Shown piece by piece: positions 50,958-60,126 of a DNA stretch of 64,000 nt. Position numbers and translations under genes: made by a program. Position 1 is the first letter of the stretch. Each line of letters opens with the position of its first letter. Origin of the DNA: Nocardioides soli (GTDB lineage: Bacteria; Actinomycetota; Actinomycetes; Propionibacteriales; Nocardioidaceae); assembly GCF_014191495.1 (NCBI RefSeq), contig NZ_JACHWR010000002.1, positions 992,001-1,056,000 of the forward strand. Direction: 5' to 3'. The notes beneath the pieces are model-generated. The model searched no databases, was not told the DNA's origin, and worked only from the letters and a program-made list of their open reading frames with translations.

Positions 50958-52124
50958 TCAGGACTCGAGCCACTCCCGGATCGACTCGTTGTGCTGACCC
51001 AGGGTCGGGGGAGCGACGTGCTCGGAGCGGCCGCCGGAGAAGGGGTTGTCGTCGAAGCGGATCGGCGATCCCGGCAGCTTCAGCTCACCCTGGGTGGAGT
51101 GCTCGACCGAGAGCAGCAGACCCTGCGAGAGCACCTGGTCCCAGCTGTAGACGTCGTCCATCGACCGCACCTTGCCCGACGGCACGCCGGCCTCGGAAAG
51201 CAGCGCGAGCCAGTGCTCGGCGGGCTCGGCGGCGAAGAGCGACTCGATCCGGGTGATCAGCGCGTCCCGATGGGCGACCCGCTCGGCGTTCGTGGCGAAG
51301 CCGTCCTCGGCGGGGTCCCAGCCGAGGGCGCCGCACAGCGCCCGCCAGAGGCCCTCGGAGCCGCAGGCGATCTGCACCGGCGCGGACTTCGTCGAGAACA
51401 TGCCGTACGGCGCGATCGACGGGTGGTGGTCGCCCGCGAGGCCTGGGACCTCCCCGGCGACGGTCCAACGCGTGCCCTGGAAGGCGTGCACGCCGATCAT
51501 GCCGGCCAGCAGCGAGGTGCGCACGACCCGGCCGCGGCCGGTGCGCGAGCGCTCGTGGAGCGCGGCCAGCACGCCGAACGCGCCGTTCATCCCGGCGATC
51601 AGGTCGGCGATCGGCACGCCGACCTTGGTCGGCTGTCCGGTGCCGGTGATCGACATCAGGCCGCCCTCGCCCTGCGCGATCTGGTCGTAGCCGGCGCGGG
51701 TCGCCTCCGGCCCGTCGTGCCCGAAGCCGGTGATCGAGAGCACGATCAGGCCCGGGTTCAGCTCGTGCAGCCGCGACACCGGGAAGCCGAGCCGGTCGAG
51801 CACGCCGACCCGGAAGTTCTCCATCAGCACGTCGGCCCGCTCGACGAGCCGCGCGAGCACCTCGCGGTCCTCGTCGGACTTCAGGTCGAGGACCAGCGAC
51901 TCCTTGTTGCGGTTGGCCGCCATGAAGTACGTCGACTCGCGCTCGTCGTCCTCGCCGACGAACGGCGGGCCCCAGCCCCGGGTGTCGTCACCGGTGGGTG
52001 ACTCGATCTTGATCACGCGTGCGCCCATGTCGCCGAGCATCATGCCGGCGTGCGGACCCGCGAGCGCGCGGGTCAGGTCGAGCACCGTGAGGTCGGACAA
52101 CGGGCCTTCGGAAGACGGAGCCAT
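50958..52124 (-). CDS. CaiB/BaiF-type (class III) CoA-transferase
   Basis: 388 residues. Class III features: LDLTRALAGPHAGMMLGDMG and RVIKIESPTGDDTRGWGPPF at the N-terminus, NKESLVLDLKS, DVLMENFRVGVLDRLGF, and the catalytic Asp in ATRAGYDQIAQGEGGLMSIT. The family moves CoA between acids (formate/oxalate, carnitine, succinate/malate types). Close to the ring-opening enzyme, it might activate malonate, but this is conjecture; it is a separate, convergent unit. Confidence 0.9.
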   Translation of the reverse strand: MAPSSEGPLSDLTVLDLTRALAGPHAGMMLGDMGARVIKIESPTGDDTRGWGPPFVGEDDERESTYFMAANRNKESLVLDLKSDEDREVLARLVERADVLMENFRVGVLDRLGFPVSRLHELNPGLIVLSITGFGHDGPEATRAGYDQIAQGEGGLMSITGTGQPTKVGVPIADLIAGMNGAFGVLAALHERSRTGRGRVVRTSLLAGMIGVHAFQGTRWTVAGEVPGLAGDHHPSIAPYGMFSTKSAPVQIACGSEGLWRALCGALGWDPAEDGFATNAERVAHRDALITRIESLFAAEPAEHWLALLSEAGVPSGKVRSMDDVYSWDQVLSQGLLLSVEHSTQGELKLPGSPIRFDDNPFSGGRSEHVAPPTLGQHNESIREWLES

Positions 52125-52238
52125 GCGAGCACGCTATCGAGCGTGCTCGCATGGCCCCTATGGCGATACGTGCCAAGGGAGCGGGCGGCCCGTGGTGCTG
52201 GCGCACCGGCTGTCGGCGCCGGGTGGTCGAATAGGCCC

Positions 52239-55200
52239 ATGGCGACCCCGACGACACCGGAGCCGACCCGCCACCTGGTCCGCTCCGACACCGCGGTCGT
52301 CGTCCCGACCCTCGACGAGCACCAGCAGCGCGTCGTCGACCACCCCGGCGGGCCGCTGCTGGTGCTGGCCGGCCCCGGCACCGGCAAGACCACGACGCTG
52401 GTCGAGGCGATCGTCGACCGCATCGAGCGACGGGGTGCGCGCCCCGACGAGGTGCTGGCGCTGACCTTCTCCCGCAAGGCCGCGGAGCAGCTGCGCGACC
52501 GGGTCACCGCCCGCCTCGGCCGCACCATGTCGACCACCCTGAGCTCGACCTTCCACTCCTTCGCCTACGGCCTGATCCGGCGCTACTCGCCGGCCGAGCT
52601 CTACGAGGCGCCGCTGCGCCTGCTCTCCGCGCCGGAGCAGGACGTCGTGCTCCGCGAGCTGCTCACCGACCACCCCGAGTCGGTCGCCTGGCCCGACTCC
52701 CTGAGCCGCGCGCTCGGCACCCGCGGCTTCGCCCGCGAGGTCCACGCGGTGCTGTCCCGGGCCCGCGAGAAGGGACTCGACGGCGAGGGACTGCGGGCCC
52801 TCGGCGACTCCGAGGGGCTGCCCGAGTACGTCGCCGCCGGCCTCTTCCTCGACCAGTACCTCACCAACCTCGACTCCCAGGGGGCCACCGACTACGCCGA
52901 CCTGATCCGGCGCGCCACGATCGAGGCCGAGGCCCACCGCGACGAGCTTCGCGCCCAGCTCCGGCACGTCTTCGTCGACGAGTACCAGGACACCGACCCC
53001 GGCCAGGTCGCGCTGCTGCGCGCGCTGGCCGGCGACGGGCGCGACCTCACGGTCGTCGGCGACCCGCACCAGTCGATCTACGCCTTCCGCGGCGCCGAGG
53101 TGCGCGGGATCCTCGACTTCCCGGCCGAGTTCCCCCGGGCCGACGACTCGCCCGCGGACGTCGTCGCGCTGCGCACCACCCGCCGCTTCGGGACGCGCCT
53201 GCTGGTGGCCTCCCAGCGGGTCGCGGGCCGGCTGGCGCTGCCCGGCAGCATCCCCGAGGAGGCGCGGGCCGCCTTCCTCGCCCCCGAGTCCCGGTCCGGG
53301 CTCGGCGACGGGCGGGTGCTGGTGCGCACCTTCGACACCGAGCGCGCCGAGGCGGAGCACCTCGCCGACCTACTGCGCCGCGCCCACCTCGAGGACGGCA
53401 TCGCCTGGGACGACATGGCCGTCCTGGTCCGCTCCGGCCGCACGTCGATCCCGCCGCTGCGCCGTGCGCTCGGCGCCGCCGGCGTCCCCGTCGAGGTCGC
53501 CAGCGACGAGGTGCCGCTGGTCCGCGACCCGGCCGTGCTGCCGCTGCTCGACGCGCTCCGCGCGGTCGTGAACCTCGAGAACGACGACCCCGAGCACCTC
53601 GAGTACCTCGATCCGGCCCGCGCCGAGGCCCTGCTGCTCGGCCCGCTCGGCGGCCTCGACGCCGGCGACGTACGCCGCCTGGCCCGGCTGCTGCGCGCCC
53701 GCGACAAGGAGCAGAGCAAGGCCGAGGGCCGCCCGCCCCGGCAGTCGCGTGAGCTGGTCCGGCTCGCCGTGGTCGAGCCGGGCTTCCTCGACGGTCTCGA
53801 CGGACCCGAGGCCGGCCGCGCCCGGGCGCTCACCCAGCTGCTGCTCGACGCCCGCGCCGCGTTGGTCGCCGGTGCGTCGGCCGAGGAGCTGCTGTGGACG
53901 CTCTGGTCGCGCACCGGCTGGCCCGCCCGACTGCGCCGCTCCGTCGACCTCGGCGGAGGTGCCGCCCGGCGGGCCCACCGCGACCTCGACTCCGTGTGCG
54001 CGCTGTTCGACGTCGCCGCCCGCGCCGAGGAACAGCGCGACCACGTCGGCGTCCGGCCGTTCCTCGCCACCCTGGTCCAGCAGCAGATCCCCGCCGACAC
54101 GCTCGCCGAGCGGGGCGCCCGGGGCGCCGCAGTACGCCTGCTCACCGCCCACCGCTCGAAGGGCCTGGAGTGGCGGCTGGTGGTGGTCGCCCACGTGCAG
54201 CAGGACGGCTGGCCCGACCTGCGGAGGCGCTCGACGCTGCTGCAGGCCGACCGCATCGGCACCGACAGCATCGTGCCGCCGGTCTCCGCGCGCGAGCTGC
54301 TGATGGAGGAGCGTCGGCTCTTCTACGTCGCGTGCACCCGCGCGCGGGAGCGGCTGGTCGTCACCGCGGTCGCGTCGGCCGACGACGACGGCGAGCAGCC
54401 GTCGCGGTTCCTCGACGAGCTCGGCGTCGGCGTCGACCGCGTGGTCGGCCGGCCGCGCCGTCCGCTGTCGATGGCCGGACTGGTCAGCGAGCTGCGGCGC
54501 ACCGTCGCCGATCCGGAGACCAGCGCGCCGCTGCGCGAGGCAGCCGCCCGCCGCCTGGCCCGGCTCGCGGGCGAGACCGTCGGCACCCGGGCGCTGGTGC
54601 CGAGCGCCGACCCGTCCACCTGGTGGGGCACTCGCTCGGCGACCCGCTCGGTCCAGCCGGTGCGCGACCCCGAGCAGCCGGTACCGGTCTCGGCGAGCGT
54701 GCTCGAGTCGATGATGGTCTGCCCGACGCAGTGGTTCCTCGAGCGCGAGGCCGGCGGCTCCGCCCGCGCCCACCAGTCCGCCAACCTCGGCGAGCTGCTG
54801 CACGCACTCGCCCAGCGGGTGGCCACCGGCGAGGTCGAGCCCGCCGTCGACGTGCTGATGGAGCACGTCGACGCCGTCTGGGACCGCCTCGACTTCCGCA
54901 CCCCCTGGTCGAAGGCCCGCGAGTACGAGCGGGTCCGCGCCGCCCTCGGCCGCTTCCTGCACTGGCACGCCACCAACCCGCGCCGACTGGTCGGCACCGA
55001 GGCGCAGTTCGCGACCGTCGTCCGGCTCGACGACGGCGAGGAGGTGCGGCTCACGGGGTACGCCGACCGCCTCGAGCTCGACCCTTCGACAGGCTCAGGA
55101 CAAGCGCCGAGAATCGTCGTGGTCGATCTCAAGACCGGCCGCACCAAGCCCAGCAACAAGGCCGTCGAGGGTCACGTCCAGCTCGGGCTCTACCAGTACG

Positions 55201-55487
55201 CCGTCGACCACGGCGCCCTCGCCGAGATCGCCCCCGGGGCCCGCGCCGGTGGTGCCGAGCTGATCCAGCTCGGGCTCACCGACGGCGGCGGGGCCGCGGT
55301 CGTGCAGACCCAGGACGTGCAGCCCGAGGAGGGCCCGGGCCGCGCCGTCCTGCGCGACCGGCTGCAGCACACCGCCTCGTTGCTGCGCGCCGAGTCGTTC
55401 CCGGCCGTCGCCGGCCAGCACTGCCGCGACTGCGGCTTCGTGCCGATCTGTCCGATCAAGAGCGCAGGATCGGTGACCAACCAGTGA
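52239..55487 (+). CDS. adnA: AdnA-like UvrD-family helicase/Fe-S nuclease
   Basis: 1082 residues from ATG 52239. Superfamily 1A helicase motifs: LVLAGPGTGKTTTLVEAIVD (I), LALTFSRKAAEQLRDRV (Ia), HVFVDEYQDTDPGQVALLRA (II), VVGDPHQSIYAFRGAEV (III), LLTAHRSKGLEWRLVVVAHV (V) and FYVACTRARERLVVTAV (VI). The C-terminal RecB-like nuclease has an iron-sulphur Cys set (MVCPTQWF and HCRDCGFVPICP) and IVVVDLKTGRTKP. In the same domain an in-frame repeat adds PSTGSGQAP just before that strand. AdnAB resects double-strand ends in actinomycetes. Paired with adnB by a 4-bp overlap. Confidence 0.88.
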   Translation: MATPTTPEPTRHLVRSDTAVVVPTLDEHQQRVVDHPGGPLLVLAGPGTGKTTTLVEAIVDRIERRGARPDEVLALTFSRKAAEQLRDRVTARLGRTMSTTLSSTFHSFAYGLIRRYSPAELYEAPLRLLSAPEQDVVLRELLTDHPESVAWPDSLSRALGTRGFAREVHAVLSRAREKGLDGEGLRALGDSEGLPEYVAAGLFLDQYLTNLDSQGATDYADLIRRATIEAEAHRDELRAQLRHVFVDEYQDTDPGQVALLRALAGDGRDLTVVGDPHQSIYAFRGAEVRGILDFPAEFPRADDSPADVVALRTTRRFGTRLLVASQRVAGRLALPGSIPEEARAAFLAPESRSGLGDGRVLVRTFDTERAEAEHLADLLRRAHLEDGIAWDDMAVLVRSGRTSIPPLRRALGAAGVPVEVASDEVPLVRDPAVLPLLDALRAVVNLENDDPEHLEYLDPARAEALLLGPLGGLDAGDVRRLARLLRARDKEQSKAEGRPPRQSRELVRLAVVEPGFLDGLDGPEAGRARALTQLLLDARAALVAGASAEELLWTLWSRTGWPARLRRSVDLGGGAARRAHRDLDSVCALFDVAARAEEQRDHVGVRPFLATLVQQQIPADTLAERGARGAAVRLLTAHRSKGLEWRLVVVAHVQQDGWPDLRRRSTLLQADRIGTDSIVPPVSARELLMEERRLFYVACTRARERLVVTAVASADDDGEQPSRFLDELGVGVDRVVGRPRRPLSMAGLVSELRRTVADPETSAPLREAAARRLARLAGETVGTRALVPSADPSTWWGTRSATRSVQPVRDPEQPVPVSASVLESMMVCPTQWFLEREAGGSARAHQSANLGELLHALAQRVATGEVEPAVDVLMEHVDAVWDRLDFRTPWSKAREYERVRAALGRFLHWHATNPRRLVGTEAQFATVVRLDDGEEVRLTGYADRLELDPSTGSGQAPRIVVVDLKTGRTKPSNKAVEGHVQLGLYQYAVDHGALAEIAPGARAGGAELIQLGLTDGGGAAVVQTQDVQPEEGPGRAVLRDRLQHTASLLRAESFPAVAGQHCRDCGFVPICPIKSAGSVTNQ
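55083..55106. repeat. CCTTCGACAGGCTCAGGACA-type repeat inserted in frame in adnA
   Basis: The core CCTTCGACAGGCTCAGGACA is a dispersed genomic repeat found in many bacteria; on the other strand it reads as PEPVEG. Here it encodes PSTGSGQAP between GYADRLELD and RIVVVDLKTG, adding about 8 residues without breaking the frame. Confidence 0.75.
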
Positions 55488-58400
55488 CGAGCCCGACCGC
55501 CCGCGACATCCGCACGCCCGACGAGCTCGCGGCCGTGATGGGCACGCCGTACTCCCCGAGCGCCCAGCAGTGGGCCGCGATCTCGGCCCCGCTGGCGCCC
55601 GCGGTGGTCATCGCCGGCGCCGGGTCCGGGAAGACCACGCTGATGGCGGCCCGGGTCGTCTACCTGGTCGTGACCGGGCAGGTGCGCCCCGACGAGGTGC
55701 TCGGCCTGACGTTCACCACCAAGGCCGCCAGCGAGCTGCGGCACCGCATCCGCGGTGCGCTCGAGGCCGCCGGTGCCCTGGACGAGCCGGCGGACCTGGA
55801 GGACGGCGAGGACGTCCTCGAGCCGACGGTCGCGACCTACAACGCGTACGCCGCCGGCCTGCTCACCGACCACGGCCTGCGGATCGGCCACGAGCCCGAC
55901 ACCCGGGTGATCACCGACGCGGCGCGCTACCAGCTCGGCGCCCGGGCGGTCGACCGGTTCACCGGCGAGATCCGGCACCTCACCGACCACCCGGCGACCG
56001 TGATCCAGAACCTCCTCGCGCTCGACAGCGCGATGAGCGAGCACCTCGTCGGCCCCGACCGGGTGCGTGAGCTCGACGCGGAGGCCCGGGCCGGCTTCGA
56101 GCGCGCACTGGCCGAGGAGGTGGCGGGGAAGAACCGCGTCACCTACCGCGAGGCCGTCGAGAAGGCCATCTTCGCCATCGACCGGCGGGCCGAGCTGCTC
56201 GAGCTGGTCGCGTCCTACCGCCGGCTCAAGCGCGACCTCGGGCTGATGGACTTCTCCGACCAGATCGAGCTCGGCGCCCGGCTGGCCGCCGAGCAGCCGG
56301 ACGTCGGCGAGCACGAGCGGGCCAGGTTCAAGGTGGTGCTGCTCGACGAGTACCAGGACACCTCGGTCGCCCAGGCCGTGATGCTGTCCCGGCTGTTCTC
56401 GGGCGGCCACCCGGTCACCGCGGTCGGCGATCCCAACCAGGCCATCTACGGCTGGCGCGGCGCGTCGGTGTCCAACATCCTCGGCTTCGCCGAGACCTTC
56501 CCCGCCGCCGACGGGGGAGCGGTGCCGACGTACCCGCTCACCGTCAACCGGCGATCCGACGCGCGCATCCTCGAGGTCGCCAACCGGCTGGCCGAGCCGC
56601 TCTACGAGAGGTTCGGCCAGGTCGAGCCGCTGGTCGCCAAGCCCGACGCCGACCGGGGTGAGGTCACCACCCGGGTCTTCACCACCCACGCCGACGAGCT
56701 CGCCTGGCTCGCCGACGCGGTGCGGGCGGCGCACGACCCGGACGTCGAGGGCGGGTGGGCGAGGATCGGCGTGCTGACCCGCGACAACGCCCACGCCGAG
56801 GACGTGTTCGACGCGCTGACCGGAGCCGGCATCCCGGTCGAGATCGTCGGCCTGTCCGGCCTGCTCCGGCTGCCCGAGGTCGCCGAGGTCGTCGCTACGC
56901 TCCACCTCCTGCACGACGTCACCGCCAACGCGTCCCTGCTCACCCTGCTGACCGGGCCGCGCTGGGTGATCGGCCCGCGCGATCTACGGCTGCTCAGCCA
57001 GCGCGCCCTCGAGATCGCCGGCCGCCGGGGCCGCGGCGCGACGCCGGAGTCGATCACCGACCACCTGCTCGACATCGCCGACGGCATCGACCCGGCCGAG
57101 CTGCCCTCGCTCGACGACGCCTTGGCCGCCCCGGGCGAGCTCGCGTACTCCGCGGAGGCCCTGGAGCGGTTCGCGCTGCTGTCCGCGGAGCTGCGGATGC
57201 TGCGCACCTACGTCGGCGAGCCGCTGCTCGACATCGTCCGGCGGATCATCGACACCAGCGGCACCGACGTCGAGCTCGCCTCGGCGGTCAGCCCGGCCGC
57301 CGCCGCGCGCCGCGACAACCTCGACCTGTTCGTGAAGGCCGTGGCCGACTTCCAGGCCGTCGACGGCGACGTGACCCTCCCGGCGCTGCTGGCCTACCTC
57401 ACCGCCGAGGACGACCAGGGCAACGGGCTCGACGTCGCGACGCCCACCGAGGCCGACTCGGTCAAGCTACTCACCGTGCACCGGGCCAAGGGCCTCGAGT
57501 GGGACTCGGTGTTCCTGGTCGGCGTCTGCGAGACCCGCTTCCCGTCCAACCGGTCCCGCACGCTGTGGACGTCCTCGCCCGCGATCCTGCCGGCGCCGCT
57601 GCGCGGTGACGCGCATGACCTGCCCCAGCTGGCCGGCTACGACAAGGCCGCGCTCGACGCCTACCGCGCCGCCACTCGTGAGCACGACGCCGAGGAGGAG
57701 CTGCGGCTCGGGTACGTCGCGTTCACCCGGGCGGCCCGCCGGCTGGCGGTCACGTCGTACCTCTGGAGCCCGCGGGCGACGCCGTTCGGGCCGTCGGTCT
57801 ACCAGGCCGTCGTCCGCGATCAGCTCGAGGCGTGGGGCGAGCCGACGACGGGCTGGCAGGACAAGCCCGTCAAGGGCGACCCCAACCCCTACGACGCCGT
57901 CGACCCGTCCCGGCCGTGGCCGCCGACCGGCACCGGCCGCGAGGCGGCGCTGCGCATCGAGGCCGCGCGCCGGGTGCGCGAGGTCGACCCCGCTGCCGCC
58001 GACGCGGGGCTCGACATGATCGAGGCCGCTCAGGTGGCGGAGTGGGACGCCGAGCTCGACCGGCTGGTCGGCGAGGCCCGGGCCGAGCGCAGCAGCGACC
58101 TCGCGGTCCCGCTGCCGAGCAGCCTCTCCGCCACCGCGCTCGGCCGGCTGCGCGACGATCCGGAGGAGTTCGCCCGCGAGCTCGCCCGCCCGATGCCGCG
58201 GCCGCCGTCGTCGGCGGCCCGGTTCGGCACCCGCTTCCACGCGTGGGTGGAGGCGCGGTTCGGCCAGCAGGACCTCTTCGACTACGGCGACCTGCCGGGC
58301 CGTGGCGACGCTGGCATCGACGACGACGCCGACCTCAAGGAGCTGATCGCGACCTTCGAGTCGGGGCCGTTCGCGACCCGCACGCCGCTGCAGGTGGAGG

Positions 58401-58705
58401 CGCCGTTCGCCCTCGTCCTGCGTGGGACGGACGGGGGCGGCCAGGTCGTGCGCGGGCGCATCGATGCCGTCTACGCCGAGGACGACGGCACCTTCCTGCT
58501 CGTCGACTGGAAGACCGGCCGGGCCGCCGGCGCCGACCCGCTCCAGCTCGGGGTCTACCGGCTGGCCTGGGCCGAGCTGCACGGCGTGCCGCTGGAGAGC
58601 GTGCGGGTGGCGTTCTACCACGTGCGCACCGGCGAGGTCGTCGAGCCCGGCGACCTGCCCGACCGTCAGGCGCTCGAGGCGCTGCTGACGACGGCCGGTG
58701 GTTGA
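55484..58705 (+). CDS. adnB: AdnB-like UvrD-family helicase/nuclease
   Basis: 1073 residues from a GTG overlapping the adnA stop. Motifs: PAVVIAGAGSGKTTLMAARV (I), GLTFTTKAASELRHRI (Ia), VVLLDEYQDTSVAQAVMLSR (II), AVGDPNQAIYGWRGASV (III), VKLLTVHRAKGLEWDSVFLV (V), LGYVAFTRAARRLAVTSYLW (VI), and a C-terminal RecB-type nuclease (RFGTRFHAWVEARFG; VVRGRIDAVY; FLLVDWKTGRAAGADPLQLG). The Asp...DxK pattern is intact. Its TGA (58703-58705) is supplied by the first unit of a 36-bp tandem repeat. Confidence 0.9.
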   Translation: MTSPTARDIRTPDELAAVMGTPYSPSAQQWAAISAPLAPAVVIAGAGSGKTTLMAARVVYLVVTGQVRPDEVLGLTFTTKAASELRHRIRGALEAAGALDEPADLEDGEDVLEPTVATYNAYAAGLLTDHGLRIGHEPDTRVITDAARYQLGARAVDRFTGEIRHLTDHPATVIQNLLALDSAMSEHLVGPDRVRELDAEARAGFERALAEEVAGKNRVTYREAVEKAIFAIDRRAELLELVASYRRLKRDLGLMDFSDQIELGARLAAEQPDVGEHERARFKVVLLDEYQDTSVAQAVMLSRLFSGGHPVTAVGDPNQAIYGWRGASVSNILGFAETFPAADGGAVPTYPLTVNRRSDARILEVANRLAEPLYERFGQVEPLVAKPDADRGEVTTRVFTTHADELAWLADAVRAAHDPDVEGGWARIGVLTRDNAHAEDVFDALTGAGIPVEIVGLSGLLRLPEVAEVVATLHLLHDVTANASLLTLLTGPRWVIGPRDLRLLSQRALEIAGRRGRGATPESITDHLLDIADGIDPAELPSLDDALAAPGELAYSAEALERFALLSAELRMLRTYVGEPLLDIVRRIIDTSGTDVELASAVSPAAAARRDNLDLFVKAVADFQAVDGDVTLPALLAYLTAEDDQGNGLDVATPTEADSVKLLTVHRAKGLEWDSVFLVGVCETRFPSNRSRTLWTSSPAILPAPLRGDAHDLPQLAGYDKAALDAYRAATREHDAEEELRLGYVAFTRAARRLAVTSYLWSPRATPFGPSVYQAVVRDQLEAWGEPTTGWQDKPVKGDPNPYDAVDPSRPWPPTGTGREAALRIEAARRVREVDPAAADAGLDMIEAAQVAEWDAELDRLVGEARAERSSDLAVPLPSSLSATALGRLRDDPEEFARELARPMPRPPSSAARFGTRFHAWVEARFGQQDLFDYGDLPGRGDAGIDDDADLKELIATFESGPFATRTPLQVEAPFALVLRGTDGGGQVVRGRIDAVYAEDDGTFLLVDWKTGRAAGADPLQLGVYRLAWAELHGVPLESVRVAFYHVRTGEVVEPGDLPDRQALEALLTTAGG

Positions 58706-59958
58706 GGAAGGCGCTCTGGCGCCTGTCGCCCCGGTGGTTGAGGAAGGCGCTCTGGCGCCTGTCGCCCCGGTGGTTGAGGAAGGCGCTCTGGCGCCTGTCG
58801 CCCCGGTGGTTGAGGAAGGCGCTCTGGCGCCTGTCGCCCCGGTGGTTGAGGAAGGCGCTCTGGCGCCTGTCGCCCCGGTGGTTGAGGAAGGCGCTCTGGC
58901 GCCTGTCTCGAAACCCACGCCGCCACCCCGCGCGCGGCGGCCCGCCCGGCCCGGTTGGCGCCGATGGTGCTCGCCGACGGCCCGTAGCCGACCAGCTGCA
59001 CCCGCGGGTCCGCCACCGCGGTGGTGCCGCCGCGGTCGAGCTGGATGCCGCCGCGCTCCGAGCGCAGCCGCAGCGGCGCGAGGTGGGCGATCGCCGGGCG
59101 GAAGCCGGTCGCCCACACGATCACGTCGGCCGGCCACAGCACTCCGTCGTCTGATGGAGGGTCGGGCATGCGTACGCCGCCGGGCTCGATGCGCGTGAAC
59201 ATCGGCCGCCGCCGGTAGGCGCCGAGCCGCTCCGCCTCCCGCTCCTGTTCGCGCAGCGCCAGCCCGGTGACGCTGACGACGCTGGTGGGCGGGAGCCCGC
59301 GGCGTACCCGGTCCTCGACCAGTGCGACCGCCTCGCGGCCGCGGTCGGGGGTGAAGTCGTCGGTGCGCCAGACCGGCTCGCGCCGGGTCACCCACAGGGT
59401 GTCCGCGGCGACGGGCGCGATCTCGCCGAGCAACTGGACCGCGGAGGCCCCACCGCCGACCACCACGACCCGCCGGCCGCGGAAGTGCTCCGGGCCGGGG
59501 TAGTGACGGGTGTGCAGCTGCTCGCCGCGGAAGCTGCCGATGCCGGGGTAGTACGGCAGGTGGGGCTGCGACCAGGTGCCGGTCGCGTTGACGATCGTCC
59601 GGGTCGTCCAGCTCCGATTGCCGGCGCGCACGACGAGCAGGTCGCCTGCCGACTCCACCCGGTCGACCCGCACCGGCCGGAGCACGGGCAGGTCGTGCTC
59701 GCGCTCGTAGGAGCCGAAGTACGCCGGAATCACGACGTTGGCGCGGCCCTGCTCACCCGTGGGGGAGTCGGCGTCGGGCAGCGCCGCGACGCCGTGCACG
59801 TCGTGCATGCTCAGCGAGTCCCACCGGTGCTGCCAGGCGCCGCCGGGCGCGGCGTTGGCGTCGAGGACGACGTGCGAGAGGCCGCGACGCTTGAGGTGGT
59901 ACGACGTCGACAGGCCGGCCTGGCCCGCACCGATCACCACCGAGTCGAGGATCTCCAC
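58666..59958 (-). CDS. FAD-dependent (flavin monooxygenase-type) oxidoreductase with repeat-encoded tail
   Basis: 430 residues from GTG 59958. N-terminal FAD motif SVVIGAGQAGLSTSYHLKRR, then GGAWQHRWDSLSMHD, NADPH motif RVVVVGGGASAVQLLGEIAP and IVWATGFRPAIAHLAPL, as in flavin-containing monooxygenases and related NAD(P)-binding oxidoreductases. The native protein probably ended near AARGVAAWVS (about residue 350). Beyond that six 12-residue copies of RQAPERLPQPPG follow, then a few residues read antisense from adnB, ending 40 bp inside adnB. Substrate unknown. Confidence 0.85.
   Translation of the reverse strand: MEILDSVVIGAGQAGLSTSYHLKRRGLSHVVLDANAAPGGAWQHRWDSLSMHDVHGVAALPDADSPTGEQGRANVVIPAYFGSYEREHDLPVLRPVRVDRVESAGDLLVVRAGNRSWTTRTIVNATGTWSQPHLPYYPGIGSFRGEQLHTRHYPGPEHFRGRRVVVVGGGASAVQLLGEIAPVAADTLWVTRREPVWRTDDFTPDRGREAVALVEDRVRRGLPPTSVVSVTGLALREQEREAERLGAYRRRPMFTRIEPGGVRMPDPPSDDGVLWPADVIVWATGFRPAIAHLAPLRLRSERGGIQLDRGGTTAVADPRVQLVGYGPSASTIGANRAGRAAARGVAAWVSRQAPERLPQPPGRQAPERLPQPPGRQAPERLPQPPGRQAPERLPQPPGRQAPERLPQPPGRQAPERLPQPPAVVSSASSA
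58697..58916. repeat. 36-bp tandem repeat, six units, at the convergent ends of adnB and the monooxygenase gene
   Basis: Units start at 58697, 58733, 58769, 58805, 58841 and 58877 and read GGTGGTTGAGGAAGGCGCTC-TGGCGCCTGTCGCCCC without visible variation; the sixth ends TCTCGAAACCC. On the plus strand the first unit gives the adnB stop. On the minus strand each unit is translated as RQAPERLPQPPG. Ends match the GGTGGTTGAGG...TCTCGAAACC family. Confidence 0.92.
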
Positions 59959-60064
59959 GTCCGGACAACGCCCGCGGTGGGCGGGTTAGTCCGCTCGCGG
60001 GTCTCGCGACGTGTCGAAGCCTCCGGTCGTATCTCGGTGGTTGCGGCCGACTCACGTCTCACCG

Positions 60065-60126
60065 GGTTTCGAGACGCGTCGCTCGTTCCGTCGCTCCGCT
60101 CCGGTCCGAGCCGACGCTCCTCAACC
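60065..60126. repeat. GGTTTCGAGACG...CTCCTCAACC element
   Basis: The ends match the dispersed family (TTTCGAGACG and CTCCTCAACC); the core is a CGCTCGTTCCGTCGCTCCGC-type sequence. The stop codon of the adjacent minus-strand gene (TGA at 60121-60123) lies within its terminal GGTTGAGGAG. The interval 59959-60064 holds nothing else I can name. Confidence 0.7.

Noticed and set aside
58697..58916. 36-bp repeats resembling a CRISPR array
   Set aside because: Units are directly adjacent with no spacers, are translated, and no cas gene is present. It is a simple tandem repeat.
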